Both the position numbers and the translations under genes were made by a program. This document shows positions 1-7,872 of a DNA stretch of 64,000 nt, piece after piece; position 1 is the first letter of the stretch; each line of letters begins with the position of its first letter. The DNA is from an uncultured Selenomonadales bacterium. Its GTDB lineage: Bacteria > Bacillota > Negativicutes > Selenomonadales > Selenomonadaceae. The DNA lies in NCBI GenBank assembly GCA_900315155.1, contig OMYB01000002.1:62001-126000 (forward strand), given 5' to 3'. The notes under the pieces are model-generated. The model was given only the letters and a program-made list of their open reading frames with translations, had not been told where the DNA came from and searched no databases.

Positions 1-421
1 CATCGCCTCGTTCTCGAACATGCTCGGCGGCGGCATCATCGTCCAGCGCTACGGCGACCTCATCAAAGGGCGCCGCACGAATGCGCACCGCATGAGCAAG
101 AGCTTCACGCATCCGACGCTGCAGGCCACGCCGGGCGATCTCTCCCTCGTCCTGCCGAAACGCCATCTCGATAACATCATCGAGATGATCCAGGCGCTGA
201 ACCACATCGCGCCGGGCATGACGAACGACGACACGCTGCTCTACGGCGTCGAGGTCAAGTTCTACAGCTCCCGCGTCGTGCTCACGAACGAGCTCGAGAC
301 AAAGCTCCCGAATGTCTTCGCCATTGGCGACGGCGCCGGCGTCACGAGAGGCCTGTCGCAGGCCGGCGCCAGCGGCGTCTATGTCGCGCGCACCATCCTC
401 GGGCGCATCGCAAAAAACTAA
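1..421 (+). CDS. FAD-dependent dehydrogenase, C-terminal fragment
   Basis: The reading frame is open from the first bases of the window and ends at a TAA at 419-421, so only about 139 C-terminal codons are present. The fragment carries the typical final FAD-contacting segment of flavin oxidoreductases (NVFAIGDGAG, then a helix with GLSQAGASG). The overall pattern resembles the uncharacterised FAD-dependent dehydrogenase family COG2509, often annotated as NAD(P)/FAD-dependent oxidoreductase. The substrate is unknown. The gene converges on the leftward permease gene, and a strong bidirectional hairpin separates the two. The N-terminal Rossmann motif lies outside the window, so the exact subfamily is not certain. 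Confidence 0.75.
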   Translation, partial: IASFSNMLGGGIIVQRYGDLIKGRRTNAHRMSKSFTHPTLQATPGDLSLVLPKRHLDNIIEMIQALNHIAPGMTNDDTLLYGVEVKFYSSRVVLTNELETKLPNVFAIGDGAGVTRGLSQAGASGVYVARTILGRIAKN

Positions 422-431
422 ATCAACACAT

Positions 432-475
432 AAAAAAATAGCAGGTACAGAAATTTCTGTACCTGCTATTTTTTT
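432..475. terminator. Bidirectional rho-independent terminator
   Basis: A long near-perfect hairpin has arms TAGCAGGTACAGAAA and its complement, flanked by A-runs on the left and T-runs on the right. It can stop transcription from both the rightward dehydrogenase gene and the leftward permease gene. Confidence 0.9.
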
Positions 476-479
476 ATAC

Positions 480-1763
480 TCAGAGATAACACAGCCAGAC
501 GTAGACGTTGGCGATGGCTACGGTCATTATCATGACCGGGAACGCGATCTTCATGAAACCGAGGAACGAAATCGTCTTGCCGTGCTTCGCTGCGAGCGAG
601 GCGACGACGACGTTCGCGCTGGCGCCGATAAGCGTGCCGTTGCCGCCGAGGCAGGCGCCGAGGGACAGAGACCACCAGACCGGGTCGAGGTTCGACATGC
701 CCATGGCACCCATATCCTGGATGAGCGGGATGAGCGTCGCGACGAACGGGATGTTATCGATGAAGGCCGAGGCGAACGCACTCATCCAGAGGATGAGGAA
801 CGACGTCGCCATGACGTCGCCGTTGGTGACGGTGATGGCCGCAGCGGCGAGCTCCTTGATGACGCCCGTCTCGACGAGGGCGCCGACGAGGACGAACAGG
901 CCGGCAAAGAAGAAGATGGCCGTCCACTCAACCTTGCCGAGGACTTTCGCGATCATGCCCTCATCACGCGTATAGGAGATCAAGAGCAGCAGGCCGGCGC
1001 CCATGAGCGCGGCCGTTGCCGTCTGCAGATGCAGCTGGTCGTGCATGACGAAAAGCGAAATCGTGATGAAGATAACCGCAAGGCATTTTTTCAGCAGCTT
1101 CGGGTTCGCGATCTGGCTCTTGGCGTTGAGGCGCATGACCTGGGCCTGCAGCTCCGGCGTCGTCTTGAAATCGTTGCGGTAGACGGCGATGAGCACGAGC
1201 TCCGTCACGATAAAGATAAAGACGCAGATCAGGGACAGGTTCGCGATGAAGTCCATGAAGTTCAGCCCGACGGCGCTGCCGATCATGATATTCGGTGGGT
1301 CACCGATGAGCGTCGCCGTGCCGCCGATATTCGACGACAAGATTTGCGAAATGAGATACGGCTTGACATCGACATGCAGCTGCGACGTGATGCTGAACGT
1401 GATCGGCACGGTCAGCAGGACGGTCGTGACATTATCGAGCAGGCCGGAGCAGACCATCGTGAGCGCGGAGAGCGCGACGAGCAGGGCGACCGGCTGGGCC
1501 TTGACCTTTTTCGCCGCCCAGATCGCGAGAAAGTTAAACAGGCCGGTCTCACTCGTGATGTTGACAATGACCATCATGCCGATGAGCAGTCCTAGCGTAT
1601 TGAAATCGATATGGGTGATGGCCGTCTGCTGATCGAGGATCCCAAAGAAGATCATGAGCATGGCGCCGACGATGCCGACGATGGTGCGGTGTACCTTCTC
1701 TGAAATGATCAGCGCGTAGGCCACGATAAAGATCGTGATAGCGATCGTATGAGCAGTGAACAC
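480..1763 (-). CDS. ArsB/NhaD-type ion permease (SLC13-like)
   Basis: This 427-residue, strongly hydrophobic protein has about ten to twelve predicted membrane segments. It shows paired signature motifs of the ArsB/NhaD/citrate permease superfamily: LDNVTTVLL and NIGGTATLIGDPPN in the first half, IDNIPFVATLIP and GGNGTLIGASANV in the second. The two halves form the inverted repeat that binds ion and substrate. It probably exchanges Na+ and H+ or exports an oxyanion across the inner membrane. No arsR or arsC lies nearby, so arsenite export is not specifically supported. The start is GTG at 1763, preceded by AGGGA. The next gene upstream is a small conserved protein. Confidence 0.85.
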   Translation of the reverse strand: MFTAHTIAITIFIVAYALIISEKVHRTIVGIVGAMLMIFFGILDQQTAITHIDFNTLGLLIGMMVIVNITSETGLFNFLAIWAAKKVKAQPVALLVALSALTMVCSGLLDNVTTVLLTVPITFSITSQLHVDVKPYLISQILSSNIGGTATLIGDPPNIMIGSAVGLNFMDFIANLSLICVFIFIVTELVLIAVYRNDFKTTPELQAQVMRLNAKSQIANPKLLKKCLAVIFITISLFVMHDQLHLQTATAALMGAGLLLLISYTRDEGMIAKVLGKVEWTAIFFFAGLFVLVGALVETGVIKELAAAAITVTNGDVMATSFLILWMSAFASAFIDNIPFVATLIPLIQDMGAMGMSNLDPVWWSLSLGACLGGNGTLIGASANVVVASLAAKHGKTISFLGFMKIAFPVMIMTVAIANVYVWLCYL

Positions 1764-1809
1764 GAAAATCCCTCTCTTCTATCCGTTTCTCTTCTCTCTC
1801 CCCTGTGGC

Positions 1810-2115
1810 TCACGCCTGATACTTCGGTGTGATGACGATGTTCTCGCCGTCGCGCCGGATCTGATACGTGAGATGCGTCGCACCCTTTTGCGCGAGCTGC
1901 AGGCGGAGCTGCAGCAGCTGTTTGCCGAGCTCCTGCATGAGTGCAGGATGGAAACCTGCCTGGCGGAAATCCGCCGGCGGCTCGATCTCGCCGCGCTCGC
2001 GGCTCTCTTCTTTCGCGCGCTTTTCCGCCGAGAGGAAGTGATCCTCGATGCTCGTATCCTCCACCCAGTTGCGGAACATTTCTTTATCGGTCAAATTCTT
2101 CGGAATCTTGGACAT
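1810..2115 (-). CDS. Small conserved hypothetical protein
   Basis: A 101-residue soluble, highly charged protein that I do not recognise. It begins MSKIPKNLTD, has an acidic/basic helical middle part (SAEKRAKEESRERGE) and ends with a short strand-rich segment (YQIRRDGENIVITPKY). The ATG at 2115 is chosen because GGGAGG lies just upstream; a TTG six codons earlier would overlap that ribosome-binding site. It follows glnS by 28 bases on the same strand and is probably cotranscribed. No transmembrane segment or cysteine motif is visible. Its function is unknown. Confidence 0.7.
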   Translation of the reverse strand: MSKIPKNLTDKEMFRNWVEDTSIEDHFLSAEKRAKEESRERGEIEPPADFRQAGFHPALMQELGKQLLQLRLQLAQKGATHLTYQIRRDGENIVITPKYQA

Positions 2116-2143
2116 AGTCCCATCCTCCCTCAAAATCTATCTC

Positions 2144-3817
2144 TTACTTTTTCTGCGCCTTTGCCCAGCTGTCGCGCAGGCCGACGACGCGGTTGAACAC
2201 GAGCTTCTCCGGCGTCGTATCCGGATCGACGACGAAATAGCCGATGCGCAGGAACTGGTAGTGCGTGCCCGCGGCCGTGAGCTTCACGCTCGGCTCGATC
2301 TTCGCATCCGCGATGACCTCGAGCGAGTCCTTGTTCAGCGCGGCGATGAAGTCCTGCGGCACGTTGCCGTTCTCATCGGTCTCGAGCAGCGTGTTGTAGA
2401 GACGCACCTCGGCGTCGAGAGCCGTCTGGCAGGCGACCCACTGGATCGTGCCCTTGATCTTGCGTCCGGCCGTCGCGCCGCCCGTCTTCGAGTCCGGATC
2501 CACCGTGCAGTGCAGCTCCGTGATGTGCCCCTCGGCATCCTTGATGACCTCTTCGCATTTGATGATATAGGCATGCTTCAGACGAACCTCTCCGCCCGGT
2601 TTCAGGCGGAAGAACTTCTTCGGCGCGTCCTCCAGGAAGTCGTCGCGGTCGATCCAGATCTCGCGGGAGAACGGAACGAAACGGCTGCCGCCGTGCATCG
2701 GGTTGTTGTCGGCGACGAGCCACTCCTGCTTATCCTCCGGGTAGTTCGTGAGCACGACTTTCAGCGGGTGCAGCACGGCCATGACGCGGTCGGCGTTCTC
2801 GTTGAGGTCCTCGCGCACGCAGTGCTCGAGCATCGCATAGTCGACGAGGCTGTCGGCCTTCGCGACGCCGATCTCCTCGCAGAACTTGCGGATGGCTGCC
2901 GGCGTGTAGCCGCGGCGGCGCATGCCCGAGATCGTCGGCATACGCGGGTCATCCCAGCCACGCACATAGCCCTCCTCGACGAGCTGGCGCAGCTTGCGCT
3001 TGCTCGTGACCGTATTCGTGAGGTTCAGGCGCGCGAACTCGATCTGGCGCGGGCGAGTCATCGGATCGAAATCGAGCGAGTCGAGCAGCCAGTCGTAGAA
3101 CGGACGGTGAATCTCGAACTCGAGCGTGCAGACGGAGTGCGTGATGCCCTCGATGGCATCGGACAGCGGATGCGCGAAATCGTACATCGGGTAGATGCAC
3201 CATTTGTCGCCCGTGCGGTGATGCGCAACGTGCGCGATGCGGTAAATGACCGGGTCGCGCATGACGACGTTCGGCGAAGCCATGTCGATCTTCGCGCGCA
3301 GCACCTTCTCGCCGTCGGCGAACTCGCCGGCCTTCATGCGGCGGAACAGGTCGAGGTTCTCCTCTACGGGGCGGTCGCGGTACGGGCTCGGTTTGCCCGG
3401 CTCCGTCAGCGTGCCGCGGTACTCCTTGATCTGCTCGGCCGTGAGGTCATCGACGTAGGCGAGGCCTTTCTCGATGAGTTTTTCGGCGAAATCGTAGAGC
3501 TTGTCGAAATAGTCCGAGGCGTAAAACATGCGGTCGCCCCAGCTGAAACCGAGCCACTGGATGTCCTTTTTGATCGAGTCGACGAACTCCGTGTTCTCCT
3601 TCGTCGGGTTCGTATCGTCGAAACGGAGGTTGCACAGGCCGTGGTTGCGCTCCGCGAGACCGAAATTCAGGCAGATCGACTTCGCATGGCCGACGTGCAG
3701 ATAGCCGTTCGGCTCGGGCGGAAAGCGCGTATGGATGCCGTCGCTGTACTTGCCCTGCTTGAGATCCTCATCGATTGCATTCTGGATAAAATTCGTCCCC
3801 ATTGTCGTTTCTGCCAT
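2144..3817 (-). CDS. glnS: Glutaminyl-tRNA synthetase
   Basis: Class I aminoacyl-tRNA synthetase that charges tRNA-Gln with glutamine in the cytoplasm. The 557 residues match the usual GlnRS length. The HIGH motif appears as [10 protein letters not shown] after FPPEPN near residue 40, and the KMSKS-type loop as [10 protein letters not shown] near residue 270. The C-terminal part has the beta-barrel anticodon-binding region, ending near [13 protein letters not shown]. Having GlnRS suggests the direct route to Gln-tRNA rather than only the transamidation route; GluRS paralogues lack this C-terminal arrangement. The start is ATG at 3817 behind AGGAATACACT. The genes before and after run in the same direction at short spacing. 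Confidence 0.97.
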   Translation of the reverse strand: MAETTMGTNFIQNAIDEDLKQGKYSDGIHTRFPPEPNGYLHVGHAKSICLNFGLAERNHGLCNLRFDDTNPTKENTEFVDSIKKDIQWLGFSWGDRMFYASDYFDKLYDFAEKLIEKGLAYVDDLTAEQIKEYRGTLTEPGKPSPYRDRPVEENLDLFRRMKAGEFADGEKVLRAKIDMASPNVVMRDPVIYRIAHVAHHRTGDKWCIYPMYDFAHPLSDAIEGITHSVCTLEFEIHRPFYDWLLDSLDFDPMTRPRQIEFARLNLTNTVTSKRKLRQLVEEGYVRGWDDPRMPTISGMRRRGYTPAAIRKFCEEIGVAKADSLVDYAMLEHCVREDLNENADRVMAVLHPLKVVLTNYPEDKQEWLVADNNPMHGGSRFVPFSREIWIDRDDFLEDAPKKFFRLKPGGEVRLKHAYIIKCEEVIKDAEGHITELHCTVDPDSKTGGATAGRKIKGTIQWVACQTALDAEVRLYNTLLETDENGNVPQDFIAALNKDSLEVIADAKIEPSVKLTAAGTHYQFLRIGYFVVDPDTTPEKLVFNRVVGLRDSWAKAQKK

Positions 3818-3852
3818 AGTGTATTCCTGCCCTTCTCGTAACCTGTTATCGA

Positions 3853-4650
3853 TTAAAGCGAGACCGTATCCGGTGTCGCGAGTTTCTGTTTGATATAATC
3901 GTGAAGTCTCTGGATACCCTTATCGATGCCCGGTTGATCCGGGAGGTACTTCTCGATGAGCGCCACGTAGCCGCGGTCCACGACGCGCTGCAGCGTCCAG
4001 CTGAAGTTGATGTCGTAGACCCACATGAGGCGCACGATCTTACGGTCGCCCTGCGTGCGGAGCTTGCGGTAGTCCGCCTGCTGCCCCGCGGCAAAGTCCT
4101 CGATGAACTTCGGGCTCACGAACTCGCTTGCGTCCTGCTGCACGAACTTCGGCGCCTTGCTCTCGTTCTCGGGCGCGATGTACGGCGCGAGCACGCGGTA
4201 GATATCGAGCTTATCGGCGTCGCGCAGGATCTTCGCAAAGAGGATTGCCCGCTTGTCCTCCGTCGGCGCGATTTCCTTTTTGTTGTGCTGGCCGATGGCA
4301 AAGCGCACGAGCGCCTCGTCCTCCGGGCTGAGCTGCTTCATGAAATCCAGCTCCGAAAGGACCTTGAGCCCGAGGTCGGCGTGATCCTCCGACTGCGCGT
4401 CGTTGAACGTCTTGTAGATGCTGTACTGGCGGAACCGCCCGACGTCGTGGAACAGTCCCATGATCTCCGCAAGCTGGATGTCGTGCCGGCCGAGCTGCAG
4501 ATGCTCCGCGAGCTCCTTCGCGATGGCCGTGACATAGCCCGTGTGCACCTCTTTGATGCGGATGCCCTGCATGACCTCTGTATCGTCCGTATGGAAGGAT
4601 TTCATGTACTGGGCCATCCAGGTATGCATTTCGTGTAAAAGTTCGTCCAA
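3853..4650 (-). CDS. HD-domain phosphohydrolase-like protein
   Basis: This 265-residue protein has an HD metal-binding core: His36, then GLFHDVGRF with the HD pair at residues 68-69, later an IGQHNKK histidine and DADKLDIYR. These resemble the residues that bind a divalent metal in nucleotidases and phosphodiesterases of this superfamily. The natural substrate cannot be read from sequence, and there is no GYP extension and no RelA/SpoT partner domain. The start is TTG at 4650 with AAGGA eight bases upstream. It has its own promoter (4693-4721) and lies 35 bases upstream of glnS, so it may also drive glnS. Confidence 0.8.
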   Translation of the reverse strand: MDELLHEMHTWMAQYMKSFHTDDTEVMQGIRIKEVHTGYVTAIAKELAEHLQLGRHDIQLAEIMGLFHDVGRFRQYSIYKTFNDAQSEDHADLGLKVLSELDFMKQLSPEDEALVRFAIGQHNKKEIAPTEDKRAILFAKILRDADKLDIYRVLAPYIAPENESKAPKFVQQDASEFVSPKFIEDFAAGQQADYRKLRTQGDRKIVRLMWVYDINFSWTLQRVVDRGYVALIEKYLPDQPGIDKGIQRLHDYIKQKLATPDTVSL

Positions 4651-4672
4651 AAAGGATTTCCTTCTTTCTACC

Positions 4673-4721
4673 TATAGTAAAATACTATACTGATTATACA
4701 CCATCGCGCATAGGGGCGCAA
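4673..4721 (-). promoter_or_regulatory. Promoter with a palindrome, upstream of the HD-domain gene
   Basis: On the minus strand, TTGCGC (4716-4721) and TATAAT (4693-4698) are spaced by 17 bases. Just downstream lies a perfect 7-base inverted repeat TATAGTA-AAA-TACTATA (4673-4689), between the -10 box and the ribosome-binding site. This is a possible operator or leader hairpin. Confidence 0.7.
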
Positions 4722-4745
4722 TGGATGGAAAGGCTTCCCGGCGCG

Positions 4746-5261
4746 TCATTCCACGAGAATACCGAGATGGTAAAGGGCGTCCTGGATGGCTTCGAGCGCA
4801 TCGGCATCCGCCACCTGGATCGTATGGATGTGAACGCCGTCTGTGACCGTGGAGAGTGGCTCCGCCTTGGTCTTATGCATCTTTTCCATGAAGGCGCGGA
4901 TATCGCGGCGGCTGGCGAGAAACAGGTCGCCGCGCAGCGTGCCGTAAAGCGGATGCTCGACAATCACGTCCAGGACCTTGCCACCATTGTCGACGATGGC
5001 TTTGAGTTCCGCATCCATGCCCGCAGCGTTGTGCCGGCATACGATAGCCGCGCGCATGCCGTCCTGCTCATCTTCACGAAGCAGCATATAGCCACGCTGC
5101 GTCGCGATGATGCCATGCCCCTCCGCGCGCAGGATGTTGATATCCCCGACGATGATCTGCCGGCTCACGTGAAATGCTTTCGCGAGTCCCGAGCCCGTCA
5201 CAGGCGTCTCCGCGCCTCGCAGCCGCTGCAGGATGCCCTGCCGTCTTTCCTCTGTCGTCAT
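4746..5261 (-). CDS. niaR: Niacin-responsive transcriptional repressor NiaR
   Basis: A 171-residue DNA-binding protein. The N-terminal winged helix (residues 1-65, with the recognition part GSGLAKAFHVSRQIIVGDI) is followed by a 3H domain named for three conserved histidines. Those seen here are VEHPLYG, the MHKTKAEPL segment and DGVHIHTIQ, which bind metal and nicotinic acid in this family. NiaR represses NAD biosynthesis or niacin uptake genes when niacin is present. No such target is adjacent, so it acts on genes elsewhere or on itself. The ribosome-binding site is weak (GTGGG). The gene lies just downstream of the tRNA terminator. Confidence 0.88.
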   Translation of the reverse strand: MTTEERRQGILQRLRGAETPVTGSGLAKAFHVSRQIIVGDINILRAEGHGIIATQRGYMLLREDEQDGMRAAIVCRHNAAGMDAELKAIVDNGGKVLDVIVEHPLYGTLRGDLFLASRRDIRAFMEKMHKTKAEPLSTVTDGVHIHTIQVADADALEAIQDALYHLGILVE

Positions 5262-5287
5262 AATCCCACTCTGCCTTCCTCATAACG

Positions 5288-5312
5288 AAAAAAGGCTGCC
5301 CACAGGCAGCCT
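5288..5312 (-). terminator. Rho-independent terminator after the tRNA pair
   Basis: On the minus strand AGGCTGCC pairs with GGCAGCCT and is followed by a T-run. It sits immediately downstream of tRNA-Glu. Confidence 0.88.
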
Positions 5313-5322
5313 GGTATATGCA

Positions 5323-5397
5323 TGGTGACGCGTACGGGATTCGAACCCATGAAGCCGCCGTGAAAGGGCGGTGTCTTAACCACTTGACCAACGCGCC
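5323..5397 (-). tRNA. tRNA-Glu (anticodon TTC)
   Basis: 75 bases including an encoded CCA. The acceptor arms are GGCGCGT and ACGCGTC, the anticodon stem CCGCC/GGCGG encloses loop CTTTCAC with anticodon TTC, and the T-arm carries GGTTCGAATCC. It starts two bases after the 3' end of tRNA-Asn and is transcribed with it. Confidence 0.96.
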
Positions 5398-5398
5398 A

Positions 5399-5474
5399 TG
5401 GCTCCTCGAGCAGGATTCGAACCTGCGACAGCCTGATTAACAGTCAGGTGCTCTACCGGCTGAGCTATCGAGGA
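5399..5474 (-). tRNA. tRNA-Asn (anticodon GTT)
   Basis: 76 bases with encoded CCA. The acceptor arms are TCCTCGA and TCGAGGA, the anticodon loop CTGTTAA sits between CCTGA and TCAGG, and the T-loop is TTCGAATC. It is first in a two-tRNA transcript. Confidence 0.96.
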
Positions 5475-5513
5475 ATCATTTCCGATTCCGATGCAATCGC
5501 ATCGACGAAGAAT

Positions 5514-5542
5514 ATTATACGGCATTTACGCAAAGAATGCAA
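5514..5542 (-). promoter_or_regulatory. Promoter of the tRNA-Asn/tRNA-Glu transcript
   Basis: On the minus strand TTGCAT (5537-5542) is followed after 17 bases by TATAAT (5514-5519), about 40 bases before the mature tRNA-Asn. This is a strong sigma-70 type promoter. Confidence 0.88.
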
Positions 5543-5554
5543 GCCCTTTTTACA

Positions 5555-5589
5555 AAAAAGATACCGCAGAGCGGAAACTCTGCGGTATC
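5555..5589 (-). terminator. Terminator of the SLH porin gene
   Basis: A perfect 12-base stem, GATACCGCAGAG with its complement around a 6-base loop, is followed on the minus strand by six T. The 5' arm on that strand is preceded by two more copies of CAGATACC, so the arm belongs to a 9-base tandem repeat. Confidence 0.9.
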
Positions 5590-5641
5590 TGAGGTATCTG
5601 AGGTATCTGTGTAACTGTTGTGAGAGGTGTGCGGTCCTCGA

Positions 5642-6991
5642 TTAGAACAGGAAGTTCACGCGGCCGAACATGTTGTGAACGTCCTTGCCCGTGTCGAGAT
5701 ACTCGCCAAGGCCATAACGGAGCGTAACGATCGTGTTCTTGAACGGAACGAAATTGCCGCCGAACTCCCAGCCTTTTTCACCGTAGTTGCTATCACCATC
5801 GTTCCAGATGTTGATGACATCCCACGGGCTGCTGATGAAGGCGTTGCGGCCGAAGTGACGGTAAGCCACCCACACACCGTACGTGCCAGCATTCTGGAGC
5901 TGGGAGCCCTTGTAATCGACCTCAACGGAACCAGCCTTCTTGTAGTAGTCAGCCTCCGTGTTCTCCGCGTAGAAGCCTTTCAGACCCCAGTTGTGATCGA
6001 ACTGGTAACCAGCCTTGCCCATCCAGATGTTTGCATCATCCGTAGCGCTGTCGGCATATTTGCCAGCTGCCATAGCGCGCTTGCCATCCGTTCCAGTCAT
6101 CTTGATTCCAGCCTGGAGGTTATCGGCATTCAGATGATAGAAGCTGCCAGCTGCATTGAACTTGCCCATCGTGTACGGAACGGAGACGTACTGCAGATCG
6201 CCAGCCACGGAGACGTACTGCAGATCGCCAGCCGTCGTATCCTTCGCGCTGTAGAAATGATCATCCAGCTTATAGCGGCCAGCACCAACGATCAGGCCGA
6301 GGCCCTTCGCAGCTGGACGATAGCCAACCTCAACGCCGGAGAAGGCATTATCGGTGATGGTATCCGGATCCGGCATCTCGAATTTACCAGCCATGTAACG
6401 CATCTGGCCATAGTGACCCTCAGCCCAAACACGCTCGAGATTCAGTTTGCCGTCAGCGCCCGTATCCGTATCGAGAGCCGTGTTGGCATCGATACGAGCC
6501 TTCACATGCCAGTTCTCGTTAATCTCAGCATCCGGGAGGAGGCGAAGCAGGAGGTTGTTGCGGCTATCGAATACATCTTCCTTGCTATCTTTGTTGATGT
6601 AGTGGTTGAACGTGTACTCAGCCGTGCCATGCCATGCGACTTTGTCTGCGTTGCGCTCGAGGTTGCTGACGCGGACGCCGAGGTTGTTGAGCTCATCGGA
6701 GAACTCAGCAGCGAGTTTGTCGATCAGAGCCTTGTCGTTCGTGCCGACGTTCTTCTTGGCCATGGCCTTTGCGACCATCTGCGCCATCTCGTAGCGCGTG
6801 ATGTTCTTGTCGCCCTGGAAGGTCGTATCCCCATAGCCTTCGATGACACCGTCCTGTGCGAGCTGAGCGACAGCATCATATGCCCAATGGTCGCTCGGAA
6901 CATCGCTGAACGGATTAGCGGCAGCGAACGTCGTGCTGGCAGCACCGACAACCAGTGCAGCAGTCAGTGCAGATGCGAGAGTCTTTTTCAT
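5642..6991 (-). CDS. ompM: OmpM-like SLH-domain outer-membrane porin
   Basis: A 449-residue secreted protein. The signal peptide is MKKTLASALTAALVVGAASTTFA. An SLH domain follows (NPFSDVPSDHWAYDAVAQLA to ITRYEMAQMVAKAMA, about residues 26-85), then a short coiled-coil linker (LIDKLAAEF...LGVRVSNLERN) and a long beta-strand-rich C-terminus ending in MFGRVNFLF, whose final aromatic residue is typical of outer-membrane barrels. In Negativicutes such proteins anchor the outer membrane to peptidoglycan through the SLH domain and form pores. The start at 6991 is preferred because AGGGGG lies upstream and the signal peptide begins there; the frame stays open further upstream to 7069. It has an internal 9-residue duplication (6180-6233) and is a single-gene transcript. 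Confidence 0.92.
   Translation of the reverse strand: MKKTLASALTAALVVGAASTTFAAANPFSDVPSDHWAYDAVAQLAQDGVIEGYGDTTFQGDKNITRYEMAQMVAKAMAKKNVGTNDKALIDKLAAEFSDELNNLGVRVSNLERNADKVAWHGTAEYTFNHYINKDSKEDVFDSRNNLLLRLLPDAEINENWHVKARIDANTALDTDTGADGKLNLERVWAEGHYGQMRYMAGKFEMPDPDTITDNAFSGVEVGYRPAAKGLGLIVGAGRYKLDDHFYSAKDTTAGDLQYVSVAGDLQYVSVPYTMGKFNAAGSFYHLNADNLQAGIKMTGTDGKRAMAAGKYADSATDDANIWMGKAGYQFDHNWGLKGFYAENTEADYYKKAGSVEVDYKGSQLQNAGTYGVWVAYRHFGRNAFISSPWDVINIWNDGDSNYGEKGWEFGGNFVPFKNTIVTLRYGLGEYLDTGKDVHNMFGRVNFLF
6180..6233. repeat. Perfect 27-base tandem duplication inside the porin gene
   Basis: Two identical adjacent 27-base units encode AGDLQYVSV twice within the barrel part of the porin. The reading frame is kept. 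The identity at every base indicates a recent slippage or duplication event. Confidence 0.95.
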
Positions 6992-7022
6992 TTTTCTTAT
7001 CCCCCTAAAAATTCTTACAACT

Positions 7023-7078
7023 CGTATCAGAAGTTTTAAGGGAGTTCCCCTGTTTCCTCCGCTAAACATTCTGATACG
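7023..7078 (-). other. Inverted repeat in the porin leader
   Basis: CGTATCAGAA (7023-7032) and TTCTGATACG (7069-7078) are perfect 10-base complements separated by 36 bases. They lie inside the untranslated leader between promoter and start codon, and could fold into a long stem near the 5' end of the mRNA. A second short stem, GTTCC/GGAAC, lies just upstream on the transcript. Confidence 0.7.
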
Positions 7079-7108
7079 TTATGGAACTGTTCCCTCAGGA
7101 ACGCTTTT

Positions 7109-7137
7109 AGTATAGCACAATGCATACCCAAAAACAA
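7109..7137 (-). promoter_or_regulatory. Promoter of the SLH porin gene
   Basis: On the minus strand TTGTTT (7132-7137) and TATACT (7109-7114) are spaced by 17 bases. The resulting leader is about 110 bases long. Further upstream an inverted repeat AGATTTTCC/GGAAAATCT (7148-7156 and 7177-7185) could be a regulator site. Confidence 0.8.
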
Positions 7138-7190
7138 GAGTGTCTTTAGATTTTCCGTCAATATTTTTATTGTCTTGGAAAATCTGCGAT

Positions 7191-7220
7191 AAAAAAAGCC
7201 GCACTCCCTACGGAGTGCGG
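7191..7220 (-). terminator. Terminator after the exonuclease gene
   Basis: On the minus strand CCGCACTCC pairs with GGAGTGCGG and is followed by seven T. It closes the leftward MTHFR-nfnA-nfnB-exonuclease transcript. Confidence 0.9.
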
Positions 7221-7267
7221 TAGAAAACCACTGGAATACATGTTGCCTGCTATTTTTATACTTCAGC

Positions 7268-7855
7268 TTATTGCGGGATGCCCTGGCTTCGCCCGCCGAA
7301 GGGATAGATGCGGAAGCCGAGACGCTCGGCCAGGGTACGGAAGTCGTCGACGGCGACGGCCTGTCCTGCGTAGAGCGGGATGGCGGCGCAGGTGCGCGCG
7401 TCGTCGAGCGCGTTGTGATGCTGGAAGTCGATGTGCAGGAAATCGCCCACGGTGTCGAGCTTGTGGTTCGGCAGATCCGGCCAGACGCGGCGCGCGATCG
7501 TCACCGTGTCGGCGTAGGCAAAGCCCGGTACGCACAGGCCGGCATCCTGCAGGCAGGCGCGCAGCACACTCATATCGAAGCGCGCGTTGTGTGCGACGAC
7601 GATGCGCCCCTCGAGGTGGGCGGCGAGCTCCGGCCATATCCCCGCAAAATCGGGTGCCGTGGCCGTATCGGCGCGCGTGATGCCGTGGATTTTCGTGTTG
7701 AACCAGTTATACCGGTTGCCCGGCGGCTGGATGAGTGTGTAATAGGAATCGTAGAGTTTCCCGTCACGCACCTCGACGACGGCGACGCTGCAGGCCGAGT
7801 TGCGCGCACTCGTCGCCGTCTCAAAATCTATCGCTGCAAAGTTCATCATAGTCAT
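7268..7855 (-). CDS. DEDDh-family 3'-5' exonuclease
   Basis: A 195-residue single-domain nuclease of the DnaQ/RNase T superfamily. The catalytic acids appear as AAIDFETA (residues 7-14), the middle motif as VAHNARFDMSVL, and the final histidine/aspartate as FQHHNALDDARTC, which gives the DEDDh pattern. These bind two metal ions and remove nucleotides from 3' ends. It lacks polymerase-interaction domains and is shorter than DinG or PolC proteins, so a stand-alone role in DNA repair or RNA trimming is likely; the target is unknown. The start is uncertain by three codons. It follows nfnB by 17 bases and probably shares its transcript. Confidence 0.88.
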   Translation of the reverse strand: MTMMNFAAIDFETATSARNSACSVAVVEVRDGKLYDSYYTLIQPPGNRYNWFNTKIHGITRADTATAPDFAGIWPELAAHLEGRIVVAHNARFDMSVLRACLQDAGLCVPGFAYADTVTIARRVWPDLPNHKLDTVGDFLHIDFQHHNALDDARTCAAIPLYAGQAVAVDDFRTLAERLGFRIYPFGGRSQGIPQ

Positions 7856-7872
7856 GACCGTCTTGCTAACTC

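Noticed and set aside
312..1595. A 427-codon plus-strand frame opposite the permease gene
   Set aside because: It is a shadow of the permease with highly charged low-complexity sequence and starts inside the upstream dehydrogenase gene.
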